This document shows, in pieces, positions 32,143-43,077 of a DNA stretch of 64,000 nucleotides. The notes beneath the pieces were generated by a model. That model worked only from the letters and a program-made list of their open reading frames with translations. It was not told where the DNA came from and ran no database searches. The stretch's first letter is position 1, and every line of letters starts with the position of its first letter. Where the stretch lies: contig CM077150.1 in assembly GCA_039583875.1 (NCBI GenBank), forward strand, positions 177,820,375 to 177,884,374, in the 5' to 3' direction. The position numbers and the translations under genes were made by a program. The stretch is from Platanthera guangdongensis. Taxonomy: Eukaryota > Streptophyta > Magnoliopsida > Asparagales > Orchidaceae.

Positions 32143-34059
32143 TGAAAGAAATTGTACCTAATCACCTAGAGGGGGGGGGGGGTGAATAGGTAACCTTAAT
32201 CTTTTTAAACTTTTAGGCAGATTTAATCACAAATTTCACAGAACATAAAACAGCAACCACAGAATCATACACACACAGAGTACACACAGTTTTATAGTGG
32301 TTCCCCAAGGTTTGGGTACATCCACTTTCCCCCTTCGCCTATCTAGTAGTGTACTAGATTCGGCCAAACTCCTCCACTATTCCTCAGATCCTCAGATCTT
32401 ACACTCAGAACCCCAAAACAAGTTCCTACAGCTCAGGCTCAAAGCCCTACCACTCAGTCTTCACCAAGACCTACACTCAGCCTTCAACAAAGCCTACACT
32501 CAGCCCTCAACAAGGCCTACACTCAGAGAAATGGATCTCCTACACTCAGGCACACAGGCCATACCACTCAGTCTTTATAATTTCAGGCTTACAACTCAGA
32601 TCCCTTAGGATCCTACAAGAAATTAAAATTACAAAGTATTAACCTACAACTTAGAATAAGAGAGAAGAGTTGACAGGTTTCTTGATGAGTTCTTGGAAGA
32701 ACTTTGCTTAGATCAACCTCCCTTGGCTTCCTTCAAAGCTTCTTGAATTTAGAACATAGTAGGGTTGATTCTCTATGCAGTTGATCTTCAATCACTGCAA
32801 CTTAAGATTCAGATCTTAATCTGAAGCTTTTCTTCACAGCCTGGTTCAACAGCTGTCTTCTTGGAAGGAGCTCTCTCTCTCCAACTACTTAGATCTTCAC
32901 TTGAATTATTCTTCAATGAATTGCTTGATCATCTTCTTCTGTTGACAGAATAAGCCTTTATATAGGCTTTCTTCATGGTGACCGGCTGATCCGGTTTCTA
33001 ACAGCTTTCTGACAGCTCTGACAGTTGCAGTAGACCGGCTGGAATGGTAGCTGTCAAGTCATCCAGTCACTTCTTGAATTTTCTGTAACTGTCTGAAAGT
33101 GTCGAGACAGTCAGTCTTTAAGTGTCGACACTTATAGACTAAGTGTCGACACAAGTAGACTAAGTGTCGAAACTAGCCTTCACGCTGTCGACACAACTCC
33201 TTGTGTTGTAGAATCTGCTTCTCGACACTGCTTCTTCAACATGTGTCGACACTGATATTGTGTGTCGACACAACTCCTTGTTCTTTAGTACTTAGTTGAA
33301 TTCTTATAAGTGTTGACACAACTCCTTTGTGTCGACACATCTTCTTGTGTTGATACTTGCTGAGTGTCGACACATTTTCTTAGTGTCGACACTTGCCTTC
33401 TGTGTTGATACTTGCTGAGTGTCGACACATTTTCTTAGTGTCGACACTTGTACTTAGACTTCATTGAAATTTGCTGAGTGTCGACACAGCCTCCTAGTGT
33501 CAATACTTTCTTCATGTGTTGAGACTTTTGCTGTGTGTCGACACTGATCCTTTGTGTCGACACATTCTTCATATGTTGAGACTTTGGCTGTGTGTCGACA
33601 CATCTCCTTTGTGTCGACACTTGTACTTAGAATTTGTTGAACTTTTGCTGAGTGTCGACACAGCCTCCAAGTGTCGACACTTTTTGATGTCGACAAAGTT
33701 CCTCTGGGTGTCGACACTGCTTCTAAGTGTCGACACTGCTTCACTGGACATTTCTTCATTGTGTGTCGACACAACCTGTATGTGTCGACACTTTCCTTCT
33801 GGTGTCGACTCTGCGTTCCTGGTGTCGACACAATTACTCCAAGTGTCGACACTGCTTCTCTGGGTGTCGACACAAGTCTTCTTAAGTGTCGACACTTTTC
33901 TTCTGGGTGTCGACACATTCTTAGAAACTTTTCAACTTTCCCTGCATATACTTAACCTGCACAACTAAACTCAAAACACATCAAATATATTTTGATGTAT
34001 ATCATTGAGTAGGGTGAGGGTTCTTCAAATCAGGTACATTTATTCCAATGTACCCAACA
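32143..34059 (-). repeat. Sirevirus I 5' LTR
   Basis: 1917 bp, partner of 21981-23900. TATA (minus TATATAAAG) at 32956-32964; palindrome cluster at about 33110-33920 upstream of it. Around a dozen differences from the 3' LTR are seen in the first 400 bp by eye. Confidence 0.95.
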
Positions 34060-34064
34060 ACTTG

Positions 34065-34843
34065 TTATTTGGCACCTTGAACTCGGACTTCTTTTCTCCT
34101 GGGTCCTTCTTCTCTTGAACTTTCTTAGCGACCTTCTCCAATGATCGGGCTGAATTGACCAAGGCTAGGAAGCCTTGTGCCTTAGGCCCAGCAAGTAGTA
34201 ACTGTAGATCGCCGCGTAGACCCTCATAAAACAGGTTGGTCTTCCTCTCTTCTTCCATAAACATAGCACCAGCATAACGACCCAACCGTGTGAACTCGTG
34301 GAGGTACTCGTCCACGCTTCTGGTTCCCTGAGTCAACCCAAGAAATTGGTTCTCCATCTCAAGCTTCTGAGCAGAGGGTACAAATCTGGCTAGGAACAAT
34401 CTTGAAAATTCCTCCATATGCACATCAGCAAGTTGCCTTCCCACTAAAAGATGAAACTCCAACTCATCCCACCACAGCCTCGCTTCACCCACTGAAAGAA
34501 AAGTTGCTGTGGTGGTCTTCTGCCACTCCTCAGTTAACGTGGTCGTCTACACCCTCTTTATCGAAGAGAGCCAGTCTTCATCTTGAGCTTGCGTTCCAAC
34601 CCCATCGAATCTCAGAGGATTAAAGCCCATCACATGCTTTAGCTGCTTCTCCGTAAATCTCCTCGGCTCTACCAGATCAACTGTTGCGCGCTCCACCACT
34701 CTCGGCTCTAGCGCCCTAACTGGTTCTTGCTCATTCGCAGGAGGTACGCGATGCATTTTCCCTGCAGGTTGGGCATTTATCATTGCAAATACGACTTCAG
34801 CCACAATCCTGATGGTTTCCGCTGAAGGAGGTGTAGTAGGCAC
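34065..34843 (-). pseudogene. Tekay II gag N-terminal part
   Basis: Reading leftwards from the ATG at 34843 (MPTTPPSAETIRIVAEVV). The conserved gag blocks HVMGFNPLRFDGVG, ARLWWDELEFHLL, FSRLFLARFVPSAQ, FLGLTQGTRSVDEYLHEF and FYEGLRGDLQLLL follow. A stop lies near 34547. The frame runs into Sirevirus I at 34064 and resumes at 21975. The protein is the capsid of the Tekay particle. Confidence 0.88.
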
Positions 34844-35132
34844 GTACCTTGGTGCACTACTTTCCGCTGATTGCGGACGCTCTGACCGACCAGCATCGCT
34901 CCTAGCTGCCTATAGTAGCAAAGACACACGATTAGACGACAAACAAATTGCTAAAAGCAATCATTGGAACACTCAAATTCCACAAAACAAGTGTATTTTC
35001 ATTCCTAAGTGGACATTCATGGATTCTTTTTGATGTTATAACGATGATGCACACATGTGCTCACCACCCCTTAAAAGAATTCGCCCACGAATTCATTTAA
35101 GCCTGACCGTAACCAGAAGTCTGATACCAAAT
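34844..35132 (-). other. Tekay II leader and primer-binding site
   Basis: Untranslated leader between the 5' LTR and gag. TGGTATCAG (minus, 35121-35129) is the initiator tRNA-Met primer-binding site, three bases inside the LTR. No ORF is seen. Confidence 0.85.
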
Positions 35133-37175
35133 TGTAACACCCCTATCTGTCGCATGGCATATAATAGAAGGTCCAACTGGAACCTGACGCTATATACCAC
35201 AGACAGTCGGAAGGATTGTCAAATGAATATTCAAACCATCCAATTAAGACTACTCGTCCTACACAGCGCATTCTAGCGGAAACTTTTAAAGTTGACAAAA
35301 CCCAAATCTTAAATCCAATATATAAATGAATGTCCACGACCACAACCACAGGAATGAACCCAAATACACTGAAAAGGTACATGGCCTTATGGCCTTACAA
35401 ATGTTCACTTAATAAAATATGTCTTACATACATCGGCTCGCAGGCCGACCATACATGATAAATGTAAAAAACAACTATTCTACGACCTTCTAGGGCCAGC
35501 ACGGCAATATGGGCTCCAGCCCGCTATTTGGCACTCAGCTCCGCAGCACCTGCAAGCACATAACACCGCACGATGGAAAACAAAGCAACGGTCAGCTAAA
35601 AGCCGACCAAATTATAACGCGGGACGGCGGTGCTCTTTCCCTGCACAACATTAGCCCAATAAAATAATAAAGCGCAATTATACTACGCCAAAGGTGTAGG
35701 CTCGCACGGCCAAACACCCCGTGCACTCAGGGCACATTAACAGTGAGTCCTGACATATCAGTGTCTCCACCACCATCCCAAAGATGGCAACCAAGTGAGC
35801 ATTTTAGCCTTTCTGACCCTGACTAGTCTAAGGCTCCCGACTATGCCTACGACCAGTGCCCTTTTCGGATTTCTCGCACCGTTCCACATAGCCTAGGTCC
35901 GATTCCACTTGCCCGTTGCTCAAGCCGCCTATACAATTTAAGTTATACGCGCGGGCCAAGCTTCTCTCGGATCCCAAAATTTTCCAAGCAATCTCATAAC
36001 CCAGTTATGATCAAGGCCGGTTCCCAGACCGCCAAGTTAGCAGAACACGTTTCCGCTCAGTTTTCCGGGTGCGCCTTGAAGCTAACCTCCAAGAATCCCT
36101 ACTGCAATCTACCGCGTAGAAACCCAAAAAACCCAAAACACGGAGTCTTCTCCGGCAAAACATATCAAATGCAACATCACTGATCCACACAATACACGTC
36201 CGGGTAGGCTTCACACACAATGGCTATGCCCGTACTTATGATTCCAGACTCTATATGCAACACAAGGGGGACTATTCACATCAACCCCAAGAAACACCAC
36301 GCACTCACCGCACACTCGCGGGAGCGGGATTCCCTATGCAGAAAGAAAGAGCTTCACATGCTCATGTAGAGAATCGTTACCCTTGTAGTCCGTTTTGGCG
36401 CCATGGAAAAACTACGCGGATGGAAATCTTTGCAATGAACTTTCCTCCACAGATCCGCTCTCAGATTTCGAAATGGTGCTCCGATGCTCCGCCGGCGGCC
36501 GGAATCCCTTCCTTCTTCCTCCTCTTTCCAACTCCTTTAGAGAGAGAATGGTTGGAGAGAAATGAAGGATTAACTCCCTTATTCCCGGCCTTAATAGAGC
36601 AGGAAACCATCTTGGCCGTTGGATCTTAATTAAAGAAAACGAACGGCTCAGATCCGTTCAAAAATTTCTAGACCTGGGCTAACACGGCTTGGCACACGGC
36701 CGTTTCCCAGGCCGTGTGCCTCGCTCCAGGCACGATCGTCGAACTCAGAACAATCACACAGGCACAGACACGCCCGTGTCTCACCCGACATGCCCGTGTC
36801 GGGTCACTCGACACGCCCGTGTTCGGGGGCGTGTCACGCATAACCGCCACGACAACGGACACGACCCAAAAGAACACGGGTAGGGACACAGGTATGCACA
36901 CGCCTGTGTCACCTGAAAATCGTCGAACAACAATCGTCGATCGCCGAACGCAGAACACGGGTACAGACACGGTTAGGCACACGCCCGTGTCCAACGACAT
37001 GCCCGTGTCCCTTAGTCGTGTTTGTAGTCGTGTCCTTCTCGAGAAGAAAATGGCCAAATACACCAGCCAGACACGGCCTTGTACACGCCCGTGTCCTAGG
37101 CCGTGTACCCCTATACAGGCACCAAAAATCCCCTTTTTACGCGACCGATTCAAATACAATTTTCGGGGCGTTACA
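35133..37175 (-). repeat. Tekay II 5' LTR
   Basis: 2043 bp, TGTAACACCCC to GGCGTTACA, partner of 16109-18166. Palindrome cluster at about 36680-37120. A short deletion near 35617 relative to the other LTR removes about 20 bp. Confidence 0.95.
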
Positions 37176-37909
37176 CGGCACATGAACAAAGTAGGTCTTT
37201 TCTTTTAGATTAGGTCTAGTGTAATTTTTGATATTCTTCTTCAGTTGGAAGAAGACCTAACTTGGAGTTGAGTAGATTGACTCCTTCTTTCTCTTTCAGA
37301 AATCTTCAGCAAGAGCTTGCTTCACCTTTTTCCAGATTGCACTGCTTCTTGACTTTTATAGTTCAGCTAATTCATGCAAGCTCCATTACTGTTCGATTGC
37401 CTAAATTTATCCTTTTATACTATTAACATTTTCCAATGGTTGGTAGATTTGAAAATGTCCTTTCAGAGCATGGACAAGAACAAAATGATTTGACATCTCT
37501 TTATGTACCACAGCCAATTTTGAAATTCTGCCAAACGAAATGTGCACAACGTAATAATAAACCTGTCAAGATGGTATCGTTTTGAAAATTCTTCTTTCAA
37601 ACCAATTTTACCCATAGGGACTGAGGACTGCTTCTTTTGCAGCTTCCAAACAATATCGTCTTGAAGCATCCAACGTTCAAGACTATAAAGTCATGACATA
37701 CCTATTGTTCAAGACGATAATGTCGAGAACTATCTTTATATAAGACCGATGTGCCTTCTATAACATTATCCATTTGCTAAACCTATTATAGAGATATCAT
37801 AGAGTTCCTACATGGATTTAAACTAATATATCATCAAAAACAATATGCAACTATCATGATAAGAGGTGCTTCTTCAAATCTTGGAAAATTAAAGAAAATA
37901 TTCCCAACA
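37176..37909 (-). repeat. Sirevirus III 3' LTR, right part
   Basis: Begins with the CGGCA duplicate and ends CCCAACA at 37909. It has no GTGTCGACAC cluster. Instead TTCAAGACGATA / ATCGTCTTGAA occurs in opposite orientations at about 37655-37730. The full LTR (about 1.3 kb) is shorter than the 1.9-2.2 kb LTRs of Sirevirus I and II. Confidence 0.78.
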
Positions 37910-38037
37910 ATCTCTCCCTATTTGAAGAAGTCAAAACTCCTGACCAATGATAAGATACATAACTAATAAAACAAAACAAAATTGAAATATACAGTTAAGC
38001 ACAGTATAGAGAATAGTGCTGCTAGTAATCATTGAAC

Positions 38038-38102
<65 letters not shown>

Positions 38103-40260
38103 TATATATGAGTCTAGAGAGTTCAAGTGAATTAAAACATAAAATACAACACATCTCCAATCTCAGCACGGATCTTTGTTAATCAAGATACAAGAAATTT
38201 ATCAACCAATTTGCTGATGTCATCATCTAAATCTGAGCTTATCTCTGTCTCGATAGATGCAACAGATGCTTCACCTGTATCAACAAGCCTCTTTATAGCT
38301 CTTTTCTTCTTGAACTCCCGCCATGCAAAGTACTTGAATGGTTTACTCCTGCCATTCAAAGTACTTGAAGGGTTTAGGAATATATCTGGAAGGCACCCTG
38401 ATTGGATTATGTTTAAGCATATTTTATTTGATGTTTTCTCTCTTAGGGATTTCCTTTTCAGATGCTTGACCCACTCTTCAAAAGGATAGACATTATCGAT
38501 ATCAAGTCTGAGCTGACCATTGCTAATCCATGCATCCATGATATTTTTTTATAATAATCACTCTAGTATTGAAAATCAGGATCCTTGGAGTTCTTCTTTC
38601 TCTGTTTAGCCATAAAATCTTCAGGATGCATGGTCCTATCTATTTCTCTTTTCCTTACCCTTAGCACATCTTCAGGATCATTTCTACCTTTCTTTTTGAT
38701 GAATTTTTCTGAGGGCTCATAAAGGTATAACAAAATAAGGTTGAGTGCCAGCTTAGTCCCTTGGAGATTCCATAGGGATTGGTCAGCTGATACACTCTCT
38801 CACTTTTTGTCTTATTTAAATATTCTATTATCCCGATGAATAATATTGGCCTCAAATCTACTAGAAAGTGTCTAAAATATGTTTCCATTTTCATCCAGAG
38901 TAACATCTCTAAACTATTCCACTAGTTGCATTGCATGAAGTTGAGTGGAGTACACATATTATTCAATATGATCTACTCCTTGTCTTATAGTCTCATCAGT
39001 CTAGCTCACATACTGTTTCTGACTTGTTATATCCTGTGTACTCAGTTTTAAACTTTAAAAACTTTCATCCATTAGTCTTAAGATTTGAACATTCTGATGG
39101 ACTGTACTTGCAGCTTTATGAAAATATTTGGTGATTTTTGCTTTGATGTGAACAGTATCACCCTTCAAAAAGTCTAGTTCTTTTATTATTTCTTCTCTGA
39201 CCTTTTGTACTTCTTTCATAATGTCTACTTTCACATTTTTATAGACTCATCTATGTATGCTTTTTGATATGATTTTTGTTCATCAAGCATTGCATTTATA
39301 GAAATGAGGAAGGAACTGTCAGTATTGCTAGTGGATGGTTGAGTATGGGTCACCTGGAGTGTTTCTTTAGAAGCAGATTGATTCATGCTTATCCACAAGT
39401 CCTCTTGAATAGCCAACTCAATATGATCTACTTTCTTAGCCTCTAGGGACATAATCTTGCTATCACCTAGAGCAGGGAGCACAGATTGAGGCTTCCCCTC
39501 GACATTGTCATCATCCCCACTTAAAAATTTTTCCAAAGAATAAACTCTTTCCTCTATAACACACTCACCCTCAGTTGGGGCACCACTCTTCTCTTTTGCA
39601 TCTTTCTCCTCCCCCCCCCCCGAGTCACATCTTCCATTTCCTTAGGAGAAATTGAGTCATTAGTATGAACTTGAACTTATAAACCCTCATCTTGAACATA
39701 TTCTCCTTCTTCAGTAGAGGGAGACAGGTTGGGGTTGTGGATGGGTTCACTATCCACTATATCTTCACCACCCTTCCCCTCTAACTAAGACTCAGATTCA
39801 TTTACAACAACCAACTTCTTGCCTTTTGACTTGCTCCTGCCCGTCTTCTCAGCTGGACCCTTGGTTAATACCTTGTTATACCTTTCAAGTGTTTTGATAT
39901 CAATTCTCTTCATATAGTGGATCTTTATACCTTGCTTCTTGTTGAAGCTTTCAGGATAGCATGGATAAGGTATAAAGAGATAATCCTACCCATATTGGGT
40001 ACTTGAAGGCTATCCAGAAGCTTTTAAAAGACCACTAGAGACTACTTAGTTTTCTTCTTAATAATGACTCTAGCCATCAACTTAAACATGGACTTGGAAA
40101 TCCTATTATGGGACCCTACCTTGTAGAGGAGGGCTTTCCTAATGATGTATTCTAGAAGCTTTCCTCTCTGATTGAAGTGTTTTTTCACAATTGGCCATAT
40201 CTTTCTCCACTGAAAACATACCAATCCAGAGCATCTATAATCCACATTAGCTGTATACAA
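37910..40260 (-). pseudogene. Remnant of the extra ORF, Sirevirus III
   Basis: Starts with the PPT (plus ATCTCTCCCTATTTG, 37910-37924) and a degraded 3' untranslated part. Three broken pieces recall the extra ORF of the younger copies. 40042-40260 has RISKSMFKLMARVI, against RISAHMFSLMTRII. 39231-39536 has SINAMLDEQKSYQKAYIDES, against the DGQRQALQSYMDEG segment. 38183-38539 has SKPFKYFAWREFKKK, against SKYFPKPYHYFERQKIK. Identity is moderate, so this is an older relative. The ORF start and its promoter region are absent. Confidence 0.65.
38042..38109. repeat. (AT)n microsatellite
   Basis: About 68 bp of near-perfect AT repeat with one CAC interruption, within the Sirevirus III remnant. Confidence 0.95.
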
Positions 40261-40404
40261 TAGTTGTATGTTGTGATGTACACTAACTCAGCTATAGATA
40301 TAGCCATACTGGTCTGCTTCTTGCTGGTTCATGAGATAAATCTCCTTCCTATAAACTGGGATGTTTCTTAGGTACTCTTTCTATCTTCTTTGCATCCTGC
40401 AAAA
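40261..40404 (-). pseudogene. RNase H fragment of Sirevirus III pol
   Basis: Plus-strand ACTCAGCTATAGATATAGCC...TCTTTGCATCCTGCAAA aligns with 50550-50675 of Sirevirus II, which encodes the [16 protein letters not shown]...[10 protein letters not shown] part of copia RNase H. It ends where Tekay III is inserted (probable target site CAAAA at 40400-40404). Confidence 0.8.
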
Positions 40405-40534
40405 TGTAATGTCCCGAATCGCTCTAGGCCCCTAATGTGTGTGTTTTTGAGTCAGGAGGGTTGACTCAAGTCCTGAGAAGTGCAGGGAATTGGGCTGCAC
40501 TTGTGGAGAAGTGGAGAAATCAGTGCAGAGTGAC

Positions 40535-41100
40535 ATGGGTGGTGACACGGGTAGTGACACGGGCGTGTCACTACCCGTGTGCGTCGAGTTCCACTCGACA
40601 AGCCGTGTCGGGACTGACGAGTTGTGTCGACACAAAGTGACACGGGTAGTGACACGGCCGTGTCCCTACCCGTGTGCGTCAAGATGATCTCGACGAGGCG
40701 TGTCGAGATCGTCGAGAGTCGTCGAGATCAAGTGACACGGGTAGTGACACGGCCGTGTCCCTACCCGTGTGCGTCGAGATGATCTCGACGAGGCGTGTCG
40801 AGATCGTCAAGAGTCATCGAGATCGTCGAACGGGGTCGACACTAAGTGACACGGGTAGTGACACGGGCGTGTCCCTACCCGTGTGCGTCGAGTTGAGCTC
40901 GACGAGAAGTGTCGAGATGCAACTCAAGATGTACACGGCCAATGACACGGCCAGGAACACGGCCGTGTCATGTGAACACGGGTTGGGACACGGGCGTGTC
41001 CCTACCCGTGTCAAACATTGAACCGACATGGAAACCGCCACGGCTGTTTCGCGGAAGCGGGACACGGGTACGGACACGGCCGTGTCCCTACCCGTGTCAT
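40535..41100 (+). promoter_or_regulatory. Palindrome array upstream of the Tekay III TATA box
   Basis: Units beginning GTGACACGGGTAGTGACACGG start at 40542, 40637, 40732 and 40846. Each contains a long inverted repeat with arms ACACGGGTAGTGACACGGCC and GGCCGTGTCCCTACCCGTGT (one mismatch), usually followed by CGTCGAG/CTCGACG elements. A TGTGTCGACACA, the Sirevirus-type palindrome, is at about 40623-40634. Confidence 0.8.
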
Positions 41101-41106
41101 ATTTTG

Positions 41107-41115
41107 TATAAAAGG
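41107..41115 (+). promoter_or_regulatory. TATA box of Tekay III LTR
   Basis: TATAAAAGG right after the palindrome array and 20 bases before AAACCCTAG, a common start of plant LTR leaders. Confidence 0.75.
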
Positions 41116-42395
41116 GGCAGAGGAAACCCTAGCCGTTTTCACTCTCATTTCCTTCCCCTATTTCCTGTGAGAGCTCCTGGTGAGAGGAAACCGCAGGAGC
41201 AAGTTCTACCGAAGGAGATCCGCCATCGCCGTGAAAGAGAAGATGCCGCCAAGGAGAACTACGCGATCCATGGCCGGAAATGGTGGTACCGCTGGAGCCA
41301 ACGTGAGTTTCCTACCATCTCCCTTGGTGCTAGATCTTAGATATTTAGGAGAGGCATCGACTCAAGAGAGTCTTGATGGAGAGGAGAAGATTTCTAGGTT
41401 AGGCCATGTTAGAACTTGTGTTCTAGACTTTAGATCTCTTCAACCCTTCCCCTTTTCTTCAATATGACGATGGGTGGATGGTCTCGTGAGGAGTTTATGG
41501 CCTTTGAGGTTGAATAAGGGAGAAGAATATTTCTGGAAAATTTAGGAACGATCGCCTTGAGGAGGAAGACGAACCGATGCCGTTCATTTTCCTTTAAGAT
41601 GCGCGCAGCAATCTTCTAGGCCATTTTCCCGATGGATAAGGCCAGATCTGGGCTTTCGGCTAAACACGAAAGTTGAAGCCCTTGGAAATACCTTTCCAAC
41701 GAGTGGTTGCACGACTTCAGGTGATGTCTGTGGCCCCGGGAAAACCTAATCGAGTTGCTGTCCGGCAGTTCCTGTACACAGAAACTGTGTTCTGTACGCA
41801 GCAGACTTCAAGTCCGATTTCAGATAGGATAACGTCAAATCTGGGTTAAGGTCTGAATACGAGAGTTGTAGACCTCGGAAATACCTTTCCATCGAGGGGT
41901 TACACGACGTCACCGGATTCCTGTAGCCTCGGGAATCTCCGGTTGAAGTTGCTATCTAGACTATTCCTGCACTTAAAAATCTGGGTTTTATAACATTTGG
42001 ATTTGGATTCGGAGAAACCAATATCACAGGTAACCCTGAGGCTTGGATAAACTTTTATGAATAATTAATTCAGTTGCATAAATGATGAAGATTATTAATC
42101 GGACTCCATGTGATCGAATTGTAAGATAGTATACTTGAATGATTTGACTTGTTAAAAGTTAGTAGATTTATATACATATGCATCTTGATATATTGTGTTG
42201 AAATCACCTGATATGACATATAGAAGGATAACTCATGGCCATGTGAATGTTGAATAGTGGATTGAATTTGGTAGTCCAATACTTAGAGCGTCGCCTTCCT
42301 ATGGGTAGTATTGTGTAAGTTTGTAAGTGCGGTGTTGACCGCCACTTGTTTTGGGTTGTGTTGAGATAAGGTGTGGCTGGATGGTTGGGCTGTGT

Positions 42396-42704
42396 CCTCG
42401 TGCTCACTCCGAGGCCCCTTCCATGATATGTTGATGTGAGATTTGCATGTGGTGTGAGTCGACACGCGGTGTCGTAATCCTGGGTTAAGGATAGTGTGGC
42501 AGGTCTACGGATTCGCCAGTCGTCACACCGACGGGAGTTGGCAGTTAGACTTGGTCGGTTTGGGCTGTGTCCTCGGTGTTCACGTCCCGAGGCCCCTCCG
42601 ACCATGTGAACGGTTGGGCTGTGTCCTCGTGCTTTCTTCCGAGGCCCCTTCCGGGTCACGCAAAGCCAGTTCGGGCTGTGTTCTTGGTGCACATCTACCC
42701 AAGA
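42396..42704 (+). repeat. Four copies of a stem-loop unit in the transcribed LTR
   Basis: Each copy follows GGGCTGTGT. Stems: CCTCG/CGAGG (42396-42414), CCTCGG/CCGAGG (42571-42592), CCTCG/CGAGG (42625-42644) and TCTTGG/CCAAGA (42682-42704). The fourth differs at two positions, with matching changes in the other arm. Confidence 0.7.
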
Positions 42705-42976
42705 CCCCGCTGGGCCATAGTACGCATGGGCTCCGCTGTTGTGTTCTTAGCGTTGAGGCGTACGGAGGCCTAGGTGAAGTAGTGTGATACCCGCCTAGTA
42801 GTAGAAGTGCCCGTTCTACTGTCACCGCCTGGCCACGGCGGCTGATGCCTGAGAGGTTAGCTACCTGCTCGAAAAGTGGGAACTATAGTCTGTGTTGACA
42901 TAGCAATTGCATGGGTGTGCATGGGTGAGTCATTGCATAGCATTCATAGCATTTCATATCATTGCACCACAAGATC

Positions 42977-43077
42977 CTCATCGTATAAGTTTGTATGGGC
43001 ACTCTTATACGATGAGTTACTTTTATGCAACCCGATCCTTAACTTATAAGTTTGTATGGGCATTCTTATAAGTTAAG
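42977..43077 (+). repeat. Twin perfect hairpins with identical loops and covarying stems
   Basis: Hairpin 1 has arms CTCATCGTATAAG (42977-42989) and CTTATACGATGAG (43004-43016). Hairpin 2 has arms CTTAACTTATAAG (43038-43050) and CTTATAAGTTAAG (43065-43077). Both stems are perfect over 13 bp. The 14-base loops TTTGTATGGGCACT and TTTGTATGGGCATT differ by one base. The stems differ at three positions and every change is compensated. Confidence 0.85.

Larger units (their letters stand above)
21981..34059 (-). mobile_element. Sirevirus I (Ty1/copia) inserted in Tekay II gag
   Basis: The LTRs are 21981-23900 and 32143-34059, flanked by ACTTG at 21976-21980 and 34060-34064. LTR ends on the minus strand are TGTTGGG and TTTCA. 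The PBS TGGTATCAAAGC is at 32129-32140, and the PPT abuts 23900. Minus-strand order: 5' LTR, gag, pol (protease, integrase, RT, RNase H), a palindrome-rich spacer with a TATA box, an extra ORF of about 910 codons, 3' LTR. Integrase before RT is the copia order. The long gag, extra 3' ORF, LTR palindromes upstream of TATA and the CCTAGAGGGGGG motif fit the Sirevirus lineage. Stops and a deletion in RT make it non-autonomous. Confidence 0.92.
16109..37175 (-). mobile_element. Tekay II (Ty3/gypsy chromovirus) split by Sirevirus I
   Basis: The LTRs are 16109-18166 and 35133-37175 with CGGCA at 16104-16108 and 37176-37180. LTR ends are TGTAACACCCC and GGGGCGTTACA. The PBS (TGGTATCAG, 35121-35129) matches initiator tRNA-Met, and the PPT AAATGGGGGAGATT abuts 18166. 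Minus-strand order: gag, [Sirevirus I], zinc knuckle, protease, RT, RNase H, integrase with a chromodomain-like tail. Tekay assignment rests on the LTR ends and integrase C-terminus. Without the nested insert the element is about 9.0 kb. Confidence 0.93.
15540..40404 (-). mobile_element. Sirevirus III (Ty1/copia), old, twice interrupted and truncated
   Basis: This is a minus-strand copia element related to Sirevirus I and II but diverged. Its 3' LTR begins TGAAAGATAGTAC at 15540, is interrupted by Tekay II (16109-37175, CGGCA duplicated), and ends CCCAACA at 37909. The PPT (plus strand ATCTCTCCCTATTTG) follows, then remnants of the extra ORF (to 40260) and an RNase H fragment ending at 40404, where Tekay III is inserted. 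The rest of pol, gag and the 5' LTR would lie beyond Tekay III, in or past the gap. The C-terminus of pol and the start of the extra ORF are missing, as if by deletion. Confidence 0.8.

Noticed and set aside
37176..40404. A unique host region between Tekay II and Tekay III
   Set aside because: The PPT, LTR end CCCAACA, RNase H fragment and extra-ORF similarities show it is the body of Sirevirus III.
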